A DNA stretch of 64,000 bases from Acidimicrobiales bacterium. Lineage in GTDB: Bacteria; Actinomycetota; Acidimicrobiia; Acidimicrobiales; SHLQ01. Below the pieces are notes generated by a model. That model was not told the origin of the DNA. It saw nothing but the letters and a program-made list of their open reading frames with translations, and made no database searches. Location: the NCBI GenBank assembly GCA_020628865.1, contig JAHDEJ010000027.1, forward strand, positions 1 through 64,000. Reading direction: 5' to 3'. The position numbers were made by a program, and so were the translations under genes. Each line of letters starts with the position of its first letter. Positions within the stretch are counted from its first letter, which is position 1. This document shows, piece by piece, positions 23,401-31,613 of the stretch.

Positions 23401-26400
23401 TCACGACCTCGGCAACCATCCGCCCCTGGGACGACCTGGGCCCCTACGACGTGACCCCGTTCGTCAGCGCCTTCGATCGTGATGGCGTGAGCGCTCGGCG
23501 GCTGCCCGCCATCCCGGCCGTCAACGCCTCGGCCCGGCTCGTCGAAACCCTCCAGCTCGTGGAGCGACCCGACATCAGCACCGACGTCACCCGCAGCGAT
23601 GCCACCAACAACGGCGACGGCACCTACAGCCTGCGCTACCGGATCGAAACGACGAACCAGGGCGACGTTCCCCTGTATCGCGTCGATGTCTCCAACGGTG
23701 TCCGTGAGGCGTTCGGGGACACGATCGTCACCGACCGTCTCGCCGGCGACACCTGCGCCGAAGTCTCCTTCGGCAACCCGCTCCTTCCCGATGGAACCTG
23801 CATCACCGAACACGACGTGGTCATCCGGCCGGGCGCGGCGCTCGGCCCCTGGGACGCATCCTTCGGTGTCGGGGCGGACTCCCCGGCGGGGACGCGAATC
23901 CAGACAAGCGCCGGAGCGGAACCGGTGGCCTTCGTCGAGTCCGTCTCCCTCGACGCAACGGCATCGCTTCGTGTGTCTCGCAACAACGGCGACGGCACCT
24001 ACAACCTCTTGCACGTCGTCGAGGTCGAGAACACGAGCGACGTACCGCTCCTTTCCGTGGACGTCACCGACGGTCCCGCCGACACGTTCGGCGACATGCT
24101 GATCGACCGCGACACGCTCCTGCATTCGTGCGCATGGGTCGACGCCGGCCAGCCGCTCGCCCCCGGCGCAACCTGCGAAGTGCAGACCGACCTCCGGGTG
24201 CAGCCGCAGAACGCCCTCGGCCCCTGGAGCGTTCCCACCGCAATCGCCGCAGTGTCACCATCCGGCGAAGGTGCGCAGGCAGAAACCGCCACGACCGAGG
24301 TCACCCTCACCGAGGCTCCCGACATCACACTCGCCACCAACGTCACCAACGTCGAGAACAACGGCGATGGCTCGTTCCGGGTGGTCGTCGACCTCGAGGT
24401 GGCCAACGAAGGTGACGTGCGGGTCGACGACCTCACGCTCGACCTCGATCTCGCCGACGCGTTCGTCGGTACCGAATGGCGAATCGACGGGCTCATCAGC
24501 CGCGACTTCTCCGTCAATGACGAGTTCCCGCAGCTCGAAACCACCCAGCTGCTGTCGGATCCGACCGGCTTGCGAGTCGGCAACGGCGGCACGATCACCC
24601 TCGTCCTCTCGCTCACCCCCGGCAGCGAGGTCGGCCCGTTCACCACCGACCTTCTCGCCGTCGGAACGACGCCCGCCGGCTTCCCCGTCGAAGCCGAGAT
24701 CGAGGCGTCGGTCGACCTGCCGGCGATCGGCGTCGAGGTGATCGACCAGTCGACCGCCAACAACCGCGACGGCTCGTACACGGTCGAGACGACCTACCGA
24801 ATCGTCAACCGCGGAACGACACCGCTCGAATTCGTGCGACTGACCGAAGACGTCGTCGAGATCTATGGCGGTGCGCGGGTTCGCGTGGCTGCCATCGACG
24901 CAGCCGGCGTGCCGGCCGCCGACCTCGATCGTCGAGATCGCGGGATCGAGCTGCTCGAATGGGGTGCCGCGCTCGACGTCGGTGCAACCGCCGACGTCAC
25001 ATCGACCGTGGTGGTCACGCCGGGCAACGCGCTCGGCCCGTTCAACCCCGAAGCCCGCGTTTCCGGGCTGTCCCCGACCGAGACCCCAGTGGCGAGCGTG
25101 GTTGTGGCACCCGAGCCGGTCGAATTCGTCGAACAGCCCGCGCTGCGCGTCGAGCAGCGTCTCGTCGAACGCCCCGTCTGGAACCAGAGCGGCCGCTTCG
25201 ATGTGTCGTTCGCCATCGACGTGATCAACGACGGCGACATCGAGCTTCGCAATCTGCAGATCCGCCAGGATCTGCTCAATGCGCTCGGTTGGGGTTCGTC
25301 GATCATCGTCCGCGACGTGCGCTCCGACCTCCTCACGCCGAACGACCGCTTCGACGGTCTCGGTGTCGCCCCGGCAGATCCGAGCATCGTCGAAGCCGAC
25401 GACCCGGACGCGGTGCCGGAACCGGTCGAGGACTTCGGCGACACCCGGCTGCTCGCCGGCTGGGACACCCTCGCGGCGGAATCCACGGCGACGATCATCC
25501 TCGATCTCACCATCGCCCCGGAGACCCGCGGCATCTACAACACCCGCGTCGTCGCCTCGGCGCTCTCGCCGGCCGGAACCGGCCTCGGTTCCGACGGCGA
25601 CGAGATCGAAGCCACCACGCTGACCCGCCTCACCGTGCAGGGCGAGCTCGGTGTGGCCAAGCGGGTGCTCGGCGAGCCCCGGGTGCGCGCCGACGGCAGC
25701 GTCGACGTCACCTACGAGATCTACGTCGAGAACGCAGGACCGTTTCCGCTCTCCGAGGTGGCCGTCCACGACCAGCTCAGTCAGGCCTTCGGCATCGGCG
25801 CCACCTTCGTCACCTCCCGGGTACGAGCCGAAGCGGACAGCCCCTGCGTCGGGCTGACCAGCTCGAGCTTCGACGGCGGAACCATCGACCCTGTCCTCGT
25901 CTCCCGCGTCGAACTCCGGCCGGGCGAATCGTGCCGTCTGCAATACGACGCCATCGTCACCCCGTCCAAGCCCTTCCCCGGCCCCTTCCGCAGCTCGGCG
26001 CTCGCAATCGGCTCCGACCCGTTCGCCGGCACCGTGATCGACGACTCGACCGACGGCACCGACCCCGACCCCGACGGCAACCAGGAGCCCGGCGACAACG
26101 ATCTCGCAACCGCCGTTCGAGTCGAGCTCCCGACCCCATCGATCGAGGTTGCCCTCACCGCCGAGTCCGTCGTCCCCGCAACCGCAGACGGCTGGTTCGA
26201 CATCACCTATGCCATCGACGTGACCAATTCGGGGGCGATCGACGTGCGCTCGACCAGGCTCGTCGCCGACCTCGACGAACAGTGGCCCGTGTCGTTCCGG
26301 GTCCGTTCCATCGAGAGCGACGACCTCCGAACCAACACCACGTTCGACGGACGGGACGACATCCGGGTCCTGTCCACCCAGAACGTCCTGCGAGCAGGCA

Positions 26401-26873
26401 CGACCAGCACCATCGAAATGGTGGTCACCGCGCGGCGGCCCCGAAACGACGAGTTGACGACCGTTCTCGACTTCGACGCCGTTTCCGTCGTCGGCGACCC
26501 GGCCTCAGCACAGTCCGAGGCCGGTGCTGACGGAGCCGGTGGCGTGGACTTCCCGAGCGACGAAGCGACGGCAACCTCGGGCGCCTGGTGGGAGACGCTC
26601 ACCGAAGAAGAGCAGCAGATGTTCATGCTCGGAGGCGGAACCTTCGCCGTCATCTTCCTGGCCATGATGGTCAGCCTCCGCCGACGGTGGCTCCGGTTCT
26701 CGGCCCGCCGAACGGCTCGCAAGGCGGAGAAGGAGATGGTCATCGACCTGCGGGACGACGTCATCGATCTCCGAGATTCGCCGCGACGCACCCGACGTCG
26801 AGACACCGACCAGGACGAGCATCCAACCCGACGCCGCCGCGTTCGGCGCCGTCGGGAATCCGCCGACCGCTGA
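20424..26873 (+). CDS. Giant cell-surface protein with about eleven Ig-like repeats, 2,149 aa
   Basis: A signal peptide spans residues 1 to about 38 (LLTAVVVVATLLGLFSSPAGAQA). Then come at least eleven repeats of roughly 125-170 residues resembling DUF11/CARDB-type beta-sandwich domains. Each opens with an N-N-G-D-G-T-(Y/W) type motif (about residues 521, 666, 796, 930, 1060, 1186, 1311, 1445, 1586, 1755 and 1919), then V-N-GDVPL-SV, AFG and C-rich PG--C-V. A membrane helix at about 2066-2086 (TFAVIFLAMMVSL) precedes a strongly basic tail (RRTRRRD, TRRRRVRRRRESADR). The layout is an extracellular stalk anchored by its C-terminus. It is divergent from CcdA/TlpA, whose disulfide chemistry could serve its Cys pairs. 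Confidence 0.85.
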   Translation: MRNWRDDVQPNAAGRLLTAVVVVATLLGLFSSPAGAQAADALCLSPTTIPLVDVVDGGFEAAPGVTTARGASVEDSLVGPVVSLREVGARAQIELPQPLFHTQWSVGEVDLVDRLRVDANLLNAAQDISSAQMTGPLHRRDGVDGPGLSVEGEFQLGATRRANLVLPGPVDSVLFSNGGTTPLDLTVASGCAAFHADTTSLTSPTWDPETERFIARYSVTIRNNLPTASTLRRVGIDAEPTGHHIEALIAQLDITSPGFGTAEILDLQLPSVFARVRNDAFDGVETTALLSTPSRLVSNVPLSIEIEVAYTPDFDDPVWSEGVDAPAPTLLLAGTVGDVPVGASIGLIDGLRTAADDGFDSPAPVLRLEHIRLDEPMVRPDGAVETADRLTVFNDGELSVDDVAITWNLADQYGPGTVLVDHTLVATGGCADAANPGFDGVNDTALVDPHSIDIGGTCELVVRATVVPGVVPTAEGADYATIVVAEGRSGIRSVSATASVTERIAQIAAFQATVSDPVVRNLNDGRYELTGEVRLDNAGDQALAGVGARLIVSSLDAEGAVVPQRVTVDRLHAVGRNCEASEPPRRTSSDFSAAPARIDLAPGDACVVEYTIIVRPGAELDGWSIAAAATAVTPRDETLESQAQTVPTTLPEAPALDVQSDVGERENLGDGSHRFEVRTEVRNSGDVPMLSVRVEDNLEAQFGERVVGQRTTTDTCGWIDAGRPLLPSGGPEGSCLVVKEVTVRPGALLVDWQVGASAIGRSVSSREAAAGDSSALFTFHEAPALATSVAVVETERNADGSFGLLLEGAVENVGDIRLRRVGIELDLDSVFGPHDWTLDWTSARTLTIDPAYDGTDETQLLTTVDLLGVEERRTWLARITVDAGTESGPFEVEAKASAISEALAPVRSDAIAPAQALPLVQIVEERLEPTNNGDGTWDVTHVVRVRNAGAASLPDVRVETDFDRVLGRVIVGRSEVVNACAAAALGPATSCEVTTSATIRPWDDLGPYDVTPFVSAFDRDGVSARRLPAIPAVNASARLVETLQLVERPDISTDVTRSDATNNGDGTYSLRYRIETTNQGDVPLYRVDVSNGVREAFGDTIVTDRLAGDTCAEVSFGNPLLPDGTCITEHDVVIRPGAALGPWDASFGVGADSPAGTRIQTSAGAEPVAFVESVSLDATASLRVSRNNGDGTYNLLHVVEVENTSDVPLLSVDVTDGPADTFGDMLIDRDTLLHSCAWVDAGQPLAPGATCEVQTDLRVQPQNALGPWSVPTAIAAVSPSGEGAQAETATTEVTLTEAPDITLATNVTNVENNGDGSFRVVVDLEVANEGDVRVDDLTLDLDLADAFVGTEWRIDGLISRDFSVNDEFPQLETTQLLSDPTGLRVGNGGTITLVLSLTPGSEVGPFTTDLLAVGTTPAGFPVEAEIEASVDLPAIGVEVIDQSTANNRDGSYTVETTYRIVNRGTTPLEFVRLTEDVVEIYGGARVRVAAIDAAGVPAADLDRRDRGIELLEWGAALDVGATADVTSTVVVTPGNALGPFNPEARVSGLSPTETPVASVVVAPEPVEFVEQPALRVEQRLVERPVWNQSGRFDVSFAIDVINDGDIELRNLQIRQDLLNALGWGSSIIVRDVRSDLLTPNDRFDGLGVAPADPSIVEADDPDAVPEPVEDFGDTRLLAGWDTLAAESTATIILDLTIAPETRGIYNTRVVASALSPAGTGLGSDGDEIEATTLTRLTVQGELGVAKRVLGEPRVRADGSVDVTYEIYVENAGPFPLSEVAVHDQLSQAFGIGATFVTSRVRAEADSPCVGLTSSSFDGGTIDPVLVSRVELRPGESCRLQYDAIVTPSKPFPGPFRSSALAIGSDPFAGTVIDDSTDGTDPDPDGNQEPGDNDLATAVRVELPTPSIEVALTAESVVPATADGWFDITYAIDVTNSGAIDVRSTRLVADLDEQWPVSFRVRSIESDDLRTNTTFDGRDDIRVLSTQNVLRAGTTSTIEMVVTARRPRNDELTTVLDFDAVSVVGDPASAQSEAGADGAGGVDFPSDEATATSGAWWETLTEEEQQMFMLGGGTFAVIFLAMMVSLRRRWLRFSARRTARKAEKEMVIDLRDDVIDLRDSPRRTRRRDTDQDEHPTRRRRVRRRRESADR

Positions 26874-26879
26874 CGGCGA

Positions 26880-27335
26880 TCAGCCTCGCTCGTCCTCGAT
26901 CGCCATCACCTGGTCGACCCGCCGCTGGTGGCGGCCGCCCTCGAACTCGGTCGAGCCGAACAGATCGACGATCTCCTCGGCCACGCCGGTGCCGACCACA
27001 CGGGCGCCGATCGACAACACGTTGGCGTCGTTGTGCGCTCGCGCCATGCGTGCGGTGTACAGGCAGTTGCACAATGCGGCCCGCACGCCGCGCACCTTGT
27101 TGGCGGCCAATTGCTCGCCCTGCCCCGAACCGCCCATGACGATGCCCCAATCGGCTTCGCCGGCGACCACGGCCCGACCGACGTTGGCGCAGAACTCCGG
27201 ATAGTCGACCGAGTCGGTCGAATCCGTCCCGAGGTCAAGAACCTCATGCCCTTGTGCCGAGAGGTACTGATGGAGATGAGCTTTCAGCTCGAAGCCGGCG
27301 TGGTCACTTCCGAGTGCGATGCGCATGGCCCGCAT
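26880..27335 (-). CDS. rpiB: Ribose-5-phosphate isomerase B
   Basis: The protein is a RpiB/LacAB-type isomerase. MRIALGSDHAGFELKAHL carries the conserved SDHAG, DYPEFCANVGRAV has the catalytic-side Cys, and GIVMGGSGQGEQLAANKVRGVRAALC contains the GSG-G anion hole. ARAHNDANVLSIGARVVG follows. It interconverts ribose-5-phosphate and ribulose-5-phosphate in the pentose phosphate pathway. ATG 27335 (MRAMRIALG) is chosen because GGAGG lies four bases upstream; ATG 27326 matches the family start better but has no well-spaced site. It is divergent from a TadE-like gene at 27444. Confidence 0.92.
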   Translation of the reverse strand: MRAMRIALGSDHAGFELKAHLHQYLSAQGHEVLDLGTDSTDSVDYPEFCANVGRAVVAGEADWGIVMGGSGQGEQLAANKVRGVRAALCNCLYTARMARAHNDANVLSIGARVVGTGVAEEIVDLFGSTEFEGGRHQRRVDQVMAIEDERG

Positions 27336-27443
27336 TCTTCCTCCACCACGACCGGAAATCCCAATCCGAGGCGGGGTGGGTCGAACGGACCGATTGTTCG
27401 CCCGTCGGTACACCTTTCGAACAGACGTGCCGATACGCCCAAC

Positions 27444-28043
27444 ATGAGGTCTCCCCTTCGCCTGAGGCGTTTCGCGCCCGCATCGTCGCATGAACACCCA
27501 TGCACCCGCCGTTCGCTGCGGGAACGTGGTGCGTCGACCGTCGAGTTTGCGCTCGTCGCCCCGCTGTTCTTTTTCATCATCTTCGCTGCCATCGAGATGG
27601 GCTTCATGTTCCGGGCGAACCTGAGCGTCGAAGACATGACACGCAACGCGGCCCGCGTCGCATCGCTCGTTCGAGACGACCCCGACGCCGACCGGTTCAT
27701 TCTCGACGAGATCGATCGACGGACCGGGTCGCTCAACGGTGAGCTCCTGTCCGTCGTCATCTTCAGCGCTGCCTCGCTCGAGGCTGAGATGCCCGCAGCC
27801 TGCATCGATGGCTTCGGAAACCCGGTCGACGTCGCGGGTGTCTGCAACTCGTATTCCGCGGCTGAAGTGCCCACCGTCGCCGGTGGTGGAGCGCCGGTGA
27901 GAACCGCATTCGATGCCTCGACCCGCGAGCAATGGGACGTGATCGGTATCGCCATCCGGTACCGCCAGGCATCGGTTACCGGTGTGATCGACGGCATCAC
28001 CTTCGAGGCCACCACCGTCGAGGTCATCGAACTCGACCTCTGA
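27444..28043 (+). CDS. TadE-like pseudopilin, 199 aa
   Basis: A basic N-terminus is followed by ERGASTVEFALVAPLFFFIIFAAIEMGFMF (about 28-58), the TadE core with Glu five residues after the Gly cleavage/anchor region. The rest is a small extracellular domain (NLSVEDMTRNAARVASLVRDDPDADRFIL, then beta-strands and two Cys, ending TTVEVIELDL). Length is close to that of ordinary TadE proteins, so it is the least decorated of the set. It is first of three same-strand TadE-like genes (27444, 28127, 29363), a probable minor-pilin operon. TadE/F/G proteins are minor components of the Flp/Tad pilus. Confidence 0.85.
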   Translation: MRSPLRLRRFAPASSHEHPCTRRSLRERGASTVEFALVAPLFFFIIFAAIEMGFMFRANLSVEDMTRNAARVASLVRDDPDADRFILDEIDRRTGSLNGELLSVVIFSAASLEAEMPAACIDGFGNPVDVAGVCNSYSAAEVPTVAGGGAPVRTAFDASTREQWDVIGIAIRYRQASVTGVIDGITFEATTVEVIELDL

Positions 28044-28126
28044 TCGGCCCGTGACGCCCGGCAACCGGGTGGGGCGGACGGCTCATACGGCTTCAGAATG
28101 CGCCACGACGGGCCGAGACCTCCAAT

Positions 28127-29287
28127 GTGAACACTGTTCCTGGCGGGTCAGTGCAGCGGTCAGAGCGCGGTGCCGTGCTCGTGGAAGCTGCAATTGCGAT
28201 CCCACTCCTCATCTTCCTGATCTTCGGCGGAATCGAACTCGGTAGCGCGTTCGAAGCCCGCAGCGCCGCCACCAGTGGCGTGCGTACCGGTCTGCTGCGT
28301 TCGGCCAGTCTTGGCAATCGGCCGGAAGCCGACTTGCGGACGTTGCAGTCGATCGTCGGCGAGATCGGCACGGAGAACGTGGACGGCATCTCGTGGATCG
28401 TGATCTTCAACGCGGACACGCCCGACATCGACGACCGGATCTCGCAGTGCGCCGCCAACGCCGGCGCAGCCGGTGGCCGAGGCCTCGACCTCCTGTGCTC
28501 CGCGTACGACACCGCCGACCTGCAGGCGATCGCGAACGGAACGCTCACGATGGGCGACTACGACTCCGGTGGCAACGGTGACGACACCAGCTACACCTGC
28601 GACGCAACCAAAATCGACGTCCGGTTCTGTGCGGGTGCGCGTCTGACGTCCGGTGCGATCAACATCGGTGTCGCCGTCGAGTACAACCACGAGTGGACCA
28701 CCGGCATCCTCCCGTCCGACGGGCTCACCTACACGGAGTTCGCCATCTCCTCCATGCTGACCGACGGCCCGGCGGACGTGATGGGCTCCTATGGCGGCCT
28801 GCCCACGGGTCCGACGCAGAACCTCGGCGTCGGAGCCACGGCCAGCACCGGGTCGACCGGCTGGATTCGCAGCGGCACGCACGGAACCAGCGGCATCCCC
28901 GACGCGGCCTTCGACGGCATCACCGACGGCGTCTACAACAACGGATCCGTCAGCCACAGCCAGTACGAGAACCAGCCATTCCTCGATGCCGATCTCGGGG
29001 AGATGATGACGCTCGACAGCATCGAAATCTGGAACCGGACCGACTGCTGCGCCTCGAGGCTCCGCGACGTCGTCATCCTCGTCTCCGACACGCCCATGTC
29101 CGGGCGTTCCCTCGCGGAGCTCGAAGCCGATTCCAGCGTCACCAGTTTCGACCTCGATGGGGTCCATCCCACCAACTCGACAACGATGATGCCGGGACTG
29201 ACCGGAAGGTACGTCCGCATCCAGATGCGAGGCTCCGGCTACCTGCATGTGGCCGAGGTTGTGATCAACGGCTGGCCGGAAGCGTGA
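28127..29287 (+). CDS. TadE-like pseudopilin fused to a discoidin-like (F5/8 type C) domain, 386 aa
   Basis: Residues 14-45 are the TadE insertion segment (ERGAVLVEAAIAIPLLIFLI). Residues to about 212 are nearly the same as in the 29363 protein, including CAANAGAAGGRGLDLLC and CDATKIDVRFC. The C-terminal part (about 230-386) differs and matches the F5/8C/fucolectin pattern: VGATASTGSTGWIRSGT, AAFDGITDGVYNN, NQPFLDADLGEMMTLDSIEI, DCCASRLRDVVILVS, and the closing GRYVRIQMRGSGYLHVAEV. Such domains bind cell-surface glycans. A pilin with a lectin module would be an adhesion tip; that role is inferred. GTG 28127 lacks a clear ribosome-binding site. Confidence 0.85.
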   Translation: MNTVPGGSVQRSERGAVLVEAAIAIPLLIFLIFGGIELGSAFEARSAATSGVRTGLLRSASLGNRPEADLRTLQSIVGEIGTENVDGISWIVIFNADTPDIDDRISQCAANAGAAGGRGLDLLCSAYDTADLQAIANGTLTMGDYDSGGNGDDTSYTCDATKIDVRFCAGARLTSGAINIGVAVEYNHEWTTGILPSDGLTYTEFAISSMLTDGPADVMGSYGGLPTGPTQNLGVGATASTGSTGWIRSGTHGTSGIPDAAFDGITDGVYNNGSVSHSQYENQPFLDADLGEMMTLDSIEIWNRTDCCASRLRDVVILVSDTPMSGRSLAELEADSSVTSFDLDGVHPTNSTTMMPGLTGRYVRIQMRGSGYLHVAEVVINGWPEA

Positions 29288-29362
29288 GTCGTTCGGCCCA
29301 GTTGGCCGGCCGTCCGGATCAATTCGTTGAAGTTGTCGCCCAAGTGGGCCGATCGCACACCC

Positions 29363-30514
29363 ATGTTCTCGCCTAAATCCCGCTCTGAGCGCGGTGCCGT
29401 TCTCGTCGAAGCTGCGATCGCCATTCCGCTGCTCCTGTTTTTGATCTTCGGAGGCATCGAGCTGGGTTCGGCCTGGGAGGCCCGGAGTGCGGCAACCAGT
29501 GGTGTGCGTACCGGCTTGTTGCGTTCGGCGAGTCTCGGCAATCGGCCGGAGGCCGATTTGCGGACGTTGCAGTCGATCGTCGGCGAGATCGGCACGGAGA
29601 ACGTGGACGGCATCTCGTGGATCGTGATCTTCAACGCGGACACAACCGACATCGACGACCGGATCTCGCAGTGCGCCGCGACGGCCGGCGCGGCCGGTGG
29701 CCGTGGCCTCGACCTCCTGTGCTCCGCGTACGACACGGCCGACCTCCAGGCGATCGCCTCCGGCGTGTTGACCCAGGCCGACTTCGACACGGGCGGCAAC
29801 GGTGACGACACCAGCTACACGTGTGACGCGACGAAGATGGACCAGCGTTTCTGCTCCGGCAGTCGTCTGGTTGCAGGCGCCATCAACATCGGTGTGGCCA
29901 TCGAGTACAACCACGAGTGGACCACCGGCATCCTCCCATCCGACGGCCTCACCTACACCGAGTTCGCTATCTCCTCCACCCTCACCGGCGACCAGGCGGC
30001 TCCGCCTGTGGTGTCTGCGAGTGTGGCCGAGATGGTGCTCGCTGGTGGCGCCAACAAGATCACCCCTCCCGGAAGCACCGCCGAGGGCACCCAGGAGAGC
30101 AACACGGAGAGCATGGTCTGGGCCGAGAAGGGCCCGCTGACCTTGGGTAACGACCTGGTGGTGAACCTGGCGTCGTCCGGCACCTACGCCGGCAACTTCG
30201 ACGAGAACGCCGTCATCCCTGCCGGCACGGAAGTGTGCAGTTACTACGTGCAGATCGACCGGGTCACGGGCGGTCGGACGACCGGTTCGATGGAGTTTCC
30301 GAACGCACAGATTCTCGGCGTCATCTACAAGGGTGGCGACCTCGTGGCGACGGATGATCTCCTCGGCAGCGAAGGAACCACCTATGAGGGTGCCCGTGGC
30401 GCTGAGGGCAGCGACGACTTCGAAGTGAGTCTCTCGGACAACTCCATCTCGTGGGACGTCTACGTCGCCGCCAACAACTACACCGATGACTTCCGGGTGC
30501 TGACCACCTGCTGA
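29363..30514 (+). CDS. TadE-like pseudopilin with beta-rich extracellular domain, 383 aa
   Basis: ATG 29363 (MFSPKSRSERGAVLVEA) is chosen over TTG 29327 because it fits the length of the paralogues' N-termini. The TadE segment (VEAAIAIPLLLFLIFGGIEL) and the next 180 residues are almost the same as in the 28127 gene. The C-terminal domain (KGPLTLGNDLVVNL, IPAGTEVCSYYVQIDRVTGG, ILGVIYKGGDLVATDDLLG, WDVYVAANNYTDDFRVLTT) is instead homologous to the gene at 8263. So this gene and 28127 share N-terminal modules while differing in the exposed domain. Three conserved Cys pairs suggest extracellular disulfides. Confidence 0.83.
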   Translation: MFSPKSRSERGAVLVEAAIAIPLLLFLIFGGIELGSAWEARSAATSGVRTGLLRSASLGNRPEADLRTLQSIVGEIGTENVDGISWIVIFNADTTDIDDRISQCAATAGAAGGRGLDLLCSAYDTADLQAIASGVLTQADFDTGGNGDDTSYTCDATKMDQRFCSGSRLVAGAINIGVAIEYNHEWTTGILPSDGLTYTEFAISSTLTGDQAAPPVVSASVAEMVLAGGANKITPPGSTAEGTQESNTESMVWAEKGPLTLGNDLVVNLASSGTYAGNFDENAVIPAGTEVCSYYVQIDRVTGGRTTGSMEFPNAQILGVIYKGGDLVATDDLLGSEGTTYEGARGAEGSDDFEVSLSDNSISWDVYVAANNYTDDFRVLTTC

Positions 30515-30521
30515 GTTCGGC

Positions 30522-31556
30522 CTACGAGCCCGAGGGCGGGAGCGTTTCCGCCCACGGATTCTCGGCCACATAGTCGGCGGCCGAGCGCGGCTCCTCCGCC
30601 CGGAACCCGACTGGCAGCCACAGCGTCCCGGCCTCGGTCCCCACGTAGATTTCCCAGTTGTAGATCCCGCGTAGCGCTCGTTCGTCCGACCGGATCAGTT
30701 CCGCATAGGTGAGCACGGCGTTCACGTAGTTGTCCGAGTTGTTGTAGCCCCACAGTCCGGCTCGGATGTCGTCGAGCGCACCCCGCCGGACCAGGTAGCG
30801 GGCGGCTCCGGCGATCGCGTCTCCGGGGTCGTCGATGTCCCCGCCTTCAGAGACCTCCTCCCATGTGGTCGGGAGGAACTGCATCGGGCCCTGGGCGCCG
30901 GCGCTGCTCAGCCCATCGATCCGCCCGAACCCGGTTTCGATCAGGTTGATCGCGGCCAGGATCTGCCAGTCGATGCCGGTGGCTGCTTCCGCCGCCTGGT
31001 AGTGGCCGATCAGATCGTCGAGCGGTTCCGGTTCGATGATCTCCCATGCCGGAATCGAGGCGAGCGGAGGCGCGGTGTGGAGGCTCGACAATTCGGTTCG
31101 TGCGGAGAGGTGCAGTTCGAGCACGCGGGCAACGTCCGGCGTGCTGCGTGCCACGACCTCCTCGACCCACTCCGGGTGTCGGGTGAGCGTTCGGATCAGC
31201 ACCTGTTCCTGGTGGCCGAGGTCGGCGAGTGCGGCCGCATCGAGCGAGTCATCGCGCAACCCGGCCTCCACTTCTTCGAGCAGTTGGGCCGTCTCCACGG
31301 CATCCACGGGAGACCGCGGGACGGAACGTCCATTGAAGGCCCGAACCGCAGGCTCCTCCGTTGCGGGCGCAGGTTCGGTCGTGTCGGGACTCGCCGCTGC
31401 GGCGAGGGTCGACTCGACAGGGGTGATGGTCGTCGTGGTCGTTGTCGTCGTCGTGACGGGCGCTGCGGCCTGTCGTGCGCCCGTCAACTCCGACGCACAG
31501 CCCACAAGGCCCATCGATGCGGCCAGCAGGAGGGCAAGGCCCCAAAAATCGTGCAT
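30522..31556 (-). CDS. Lytic transglycosylase lipoprotein (SLT domain)
   Basis: The 344-residue protein starts MHDFWGLALLLAASMGLVGC; LVGC-AS is a lipobox, so it is probably lipidated at Cys20. A Thr/Pro-rich linker follows (VTTTTTTTTTITPVE). The SLT catalytic domain (about 185-300) has IDWQILAAINLIETGFGR with the catalytic Glu, SSAGAQGPMQFLPTTW, GDIDDPGDAIAGAARYL and GLWGYNNSDNYVNAV. It cleaves peptidoglycan to 1,6-anhydro-muropeptides and could open gaps for pilus assembly. It converges with the 29363 gene (7-base gap), and its only same-strand upstream neighbours are far away. The start codon lacks a ribosome-binding site. Confidence 0.88.
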   Translation of the reverse strand: MHDFWGLALLLAASMGLVGCASELTGARQAAAPVTTTTTTTTTITPVESTLAAAASPDTTEPAPATEEPAVRAFNGRSVPRSPVDAVETAQLLEEVEAGLRDDSLDAAALADLGHQEQVLIRTLTRHPEWVEEVVARSTPDVARVLELHLSARTELSSLHTAPPLASIPAWEIIEPEPLDDLIGHYQAAEAATGIDWQILAAINLIETGFGRIDGLSSAGAQGPMQFLPTTWEEVSEGGDIDDPGDAIAGAARYLVRRGALDDIRAGLWGYNNSDNYVNAVLTYAELIRSDERALRGIYNWEIYVGTEAGTLWLPVGFRAEEPRSAADYVAENPWAETLPPSGS

Positions 31557-31600
31557 GCCAACAGTCTGACCAGTTGCGTCCGGTTGGACGTGGAGTGGCG

Positions 31601-31613
31601 TAGCCTTGTCCGA
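31601..31613 (+). promoter_or_regulatory. Leaderless promoter of the GtrA gene
   Basis: TAGCCT at 31601-31606 ends seven bases before ATG 31614 and no ribosome-binding site is present, so transcription probably starts at or next to the start codon. Confidence 0.5.
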
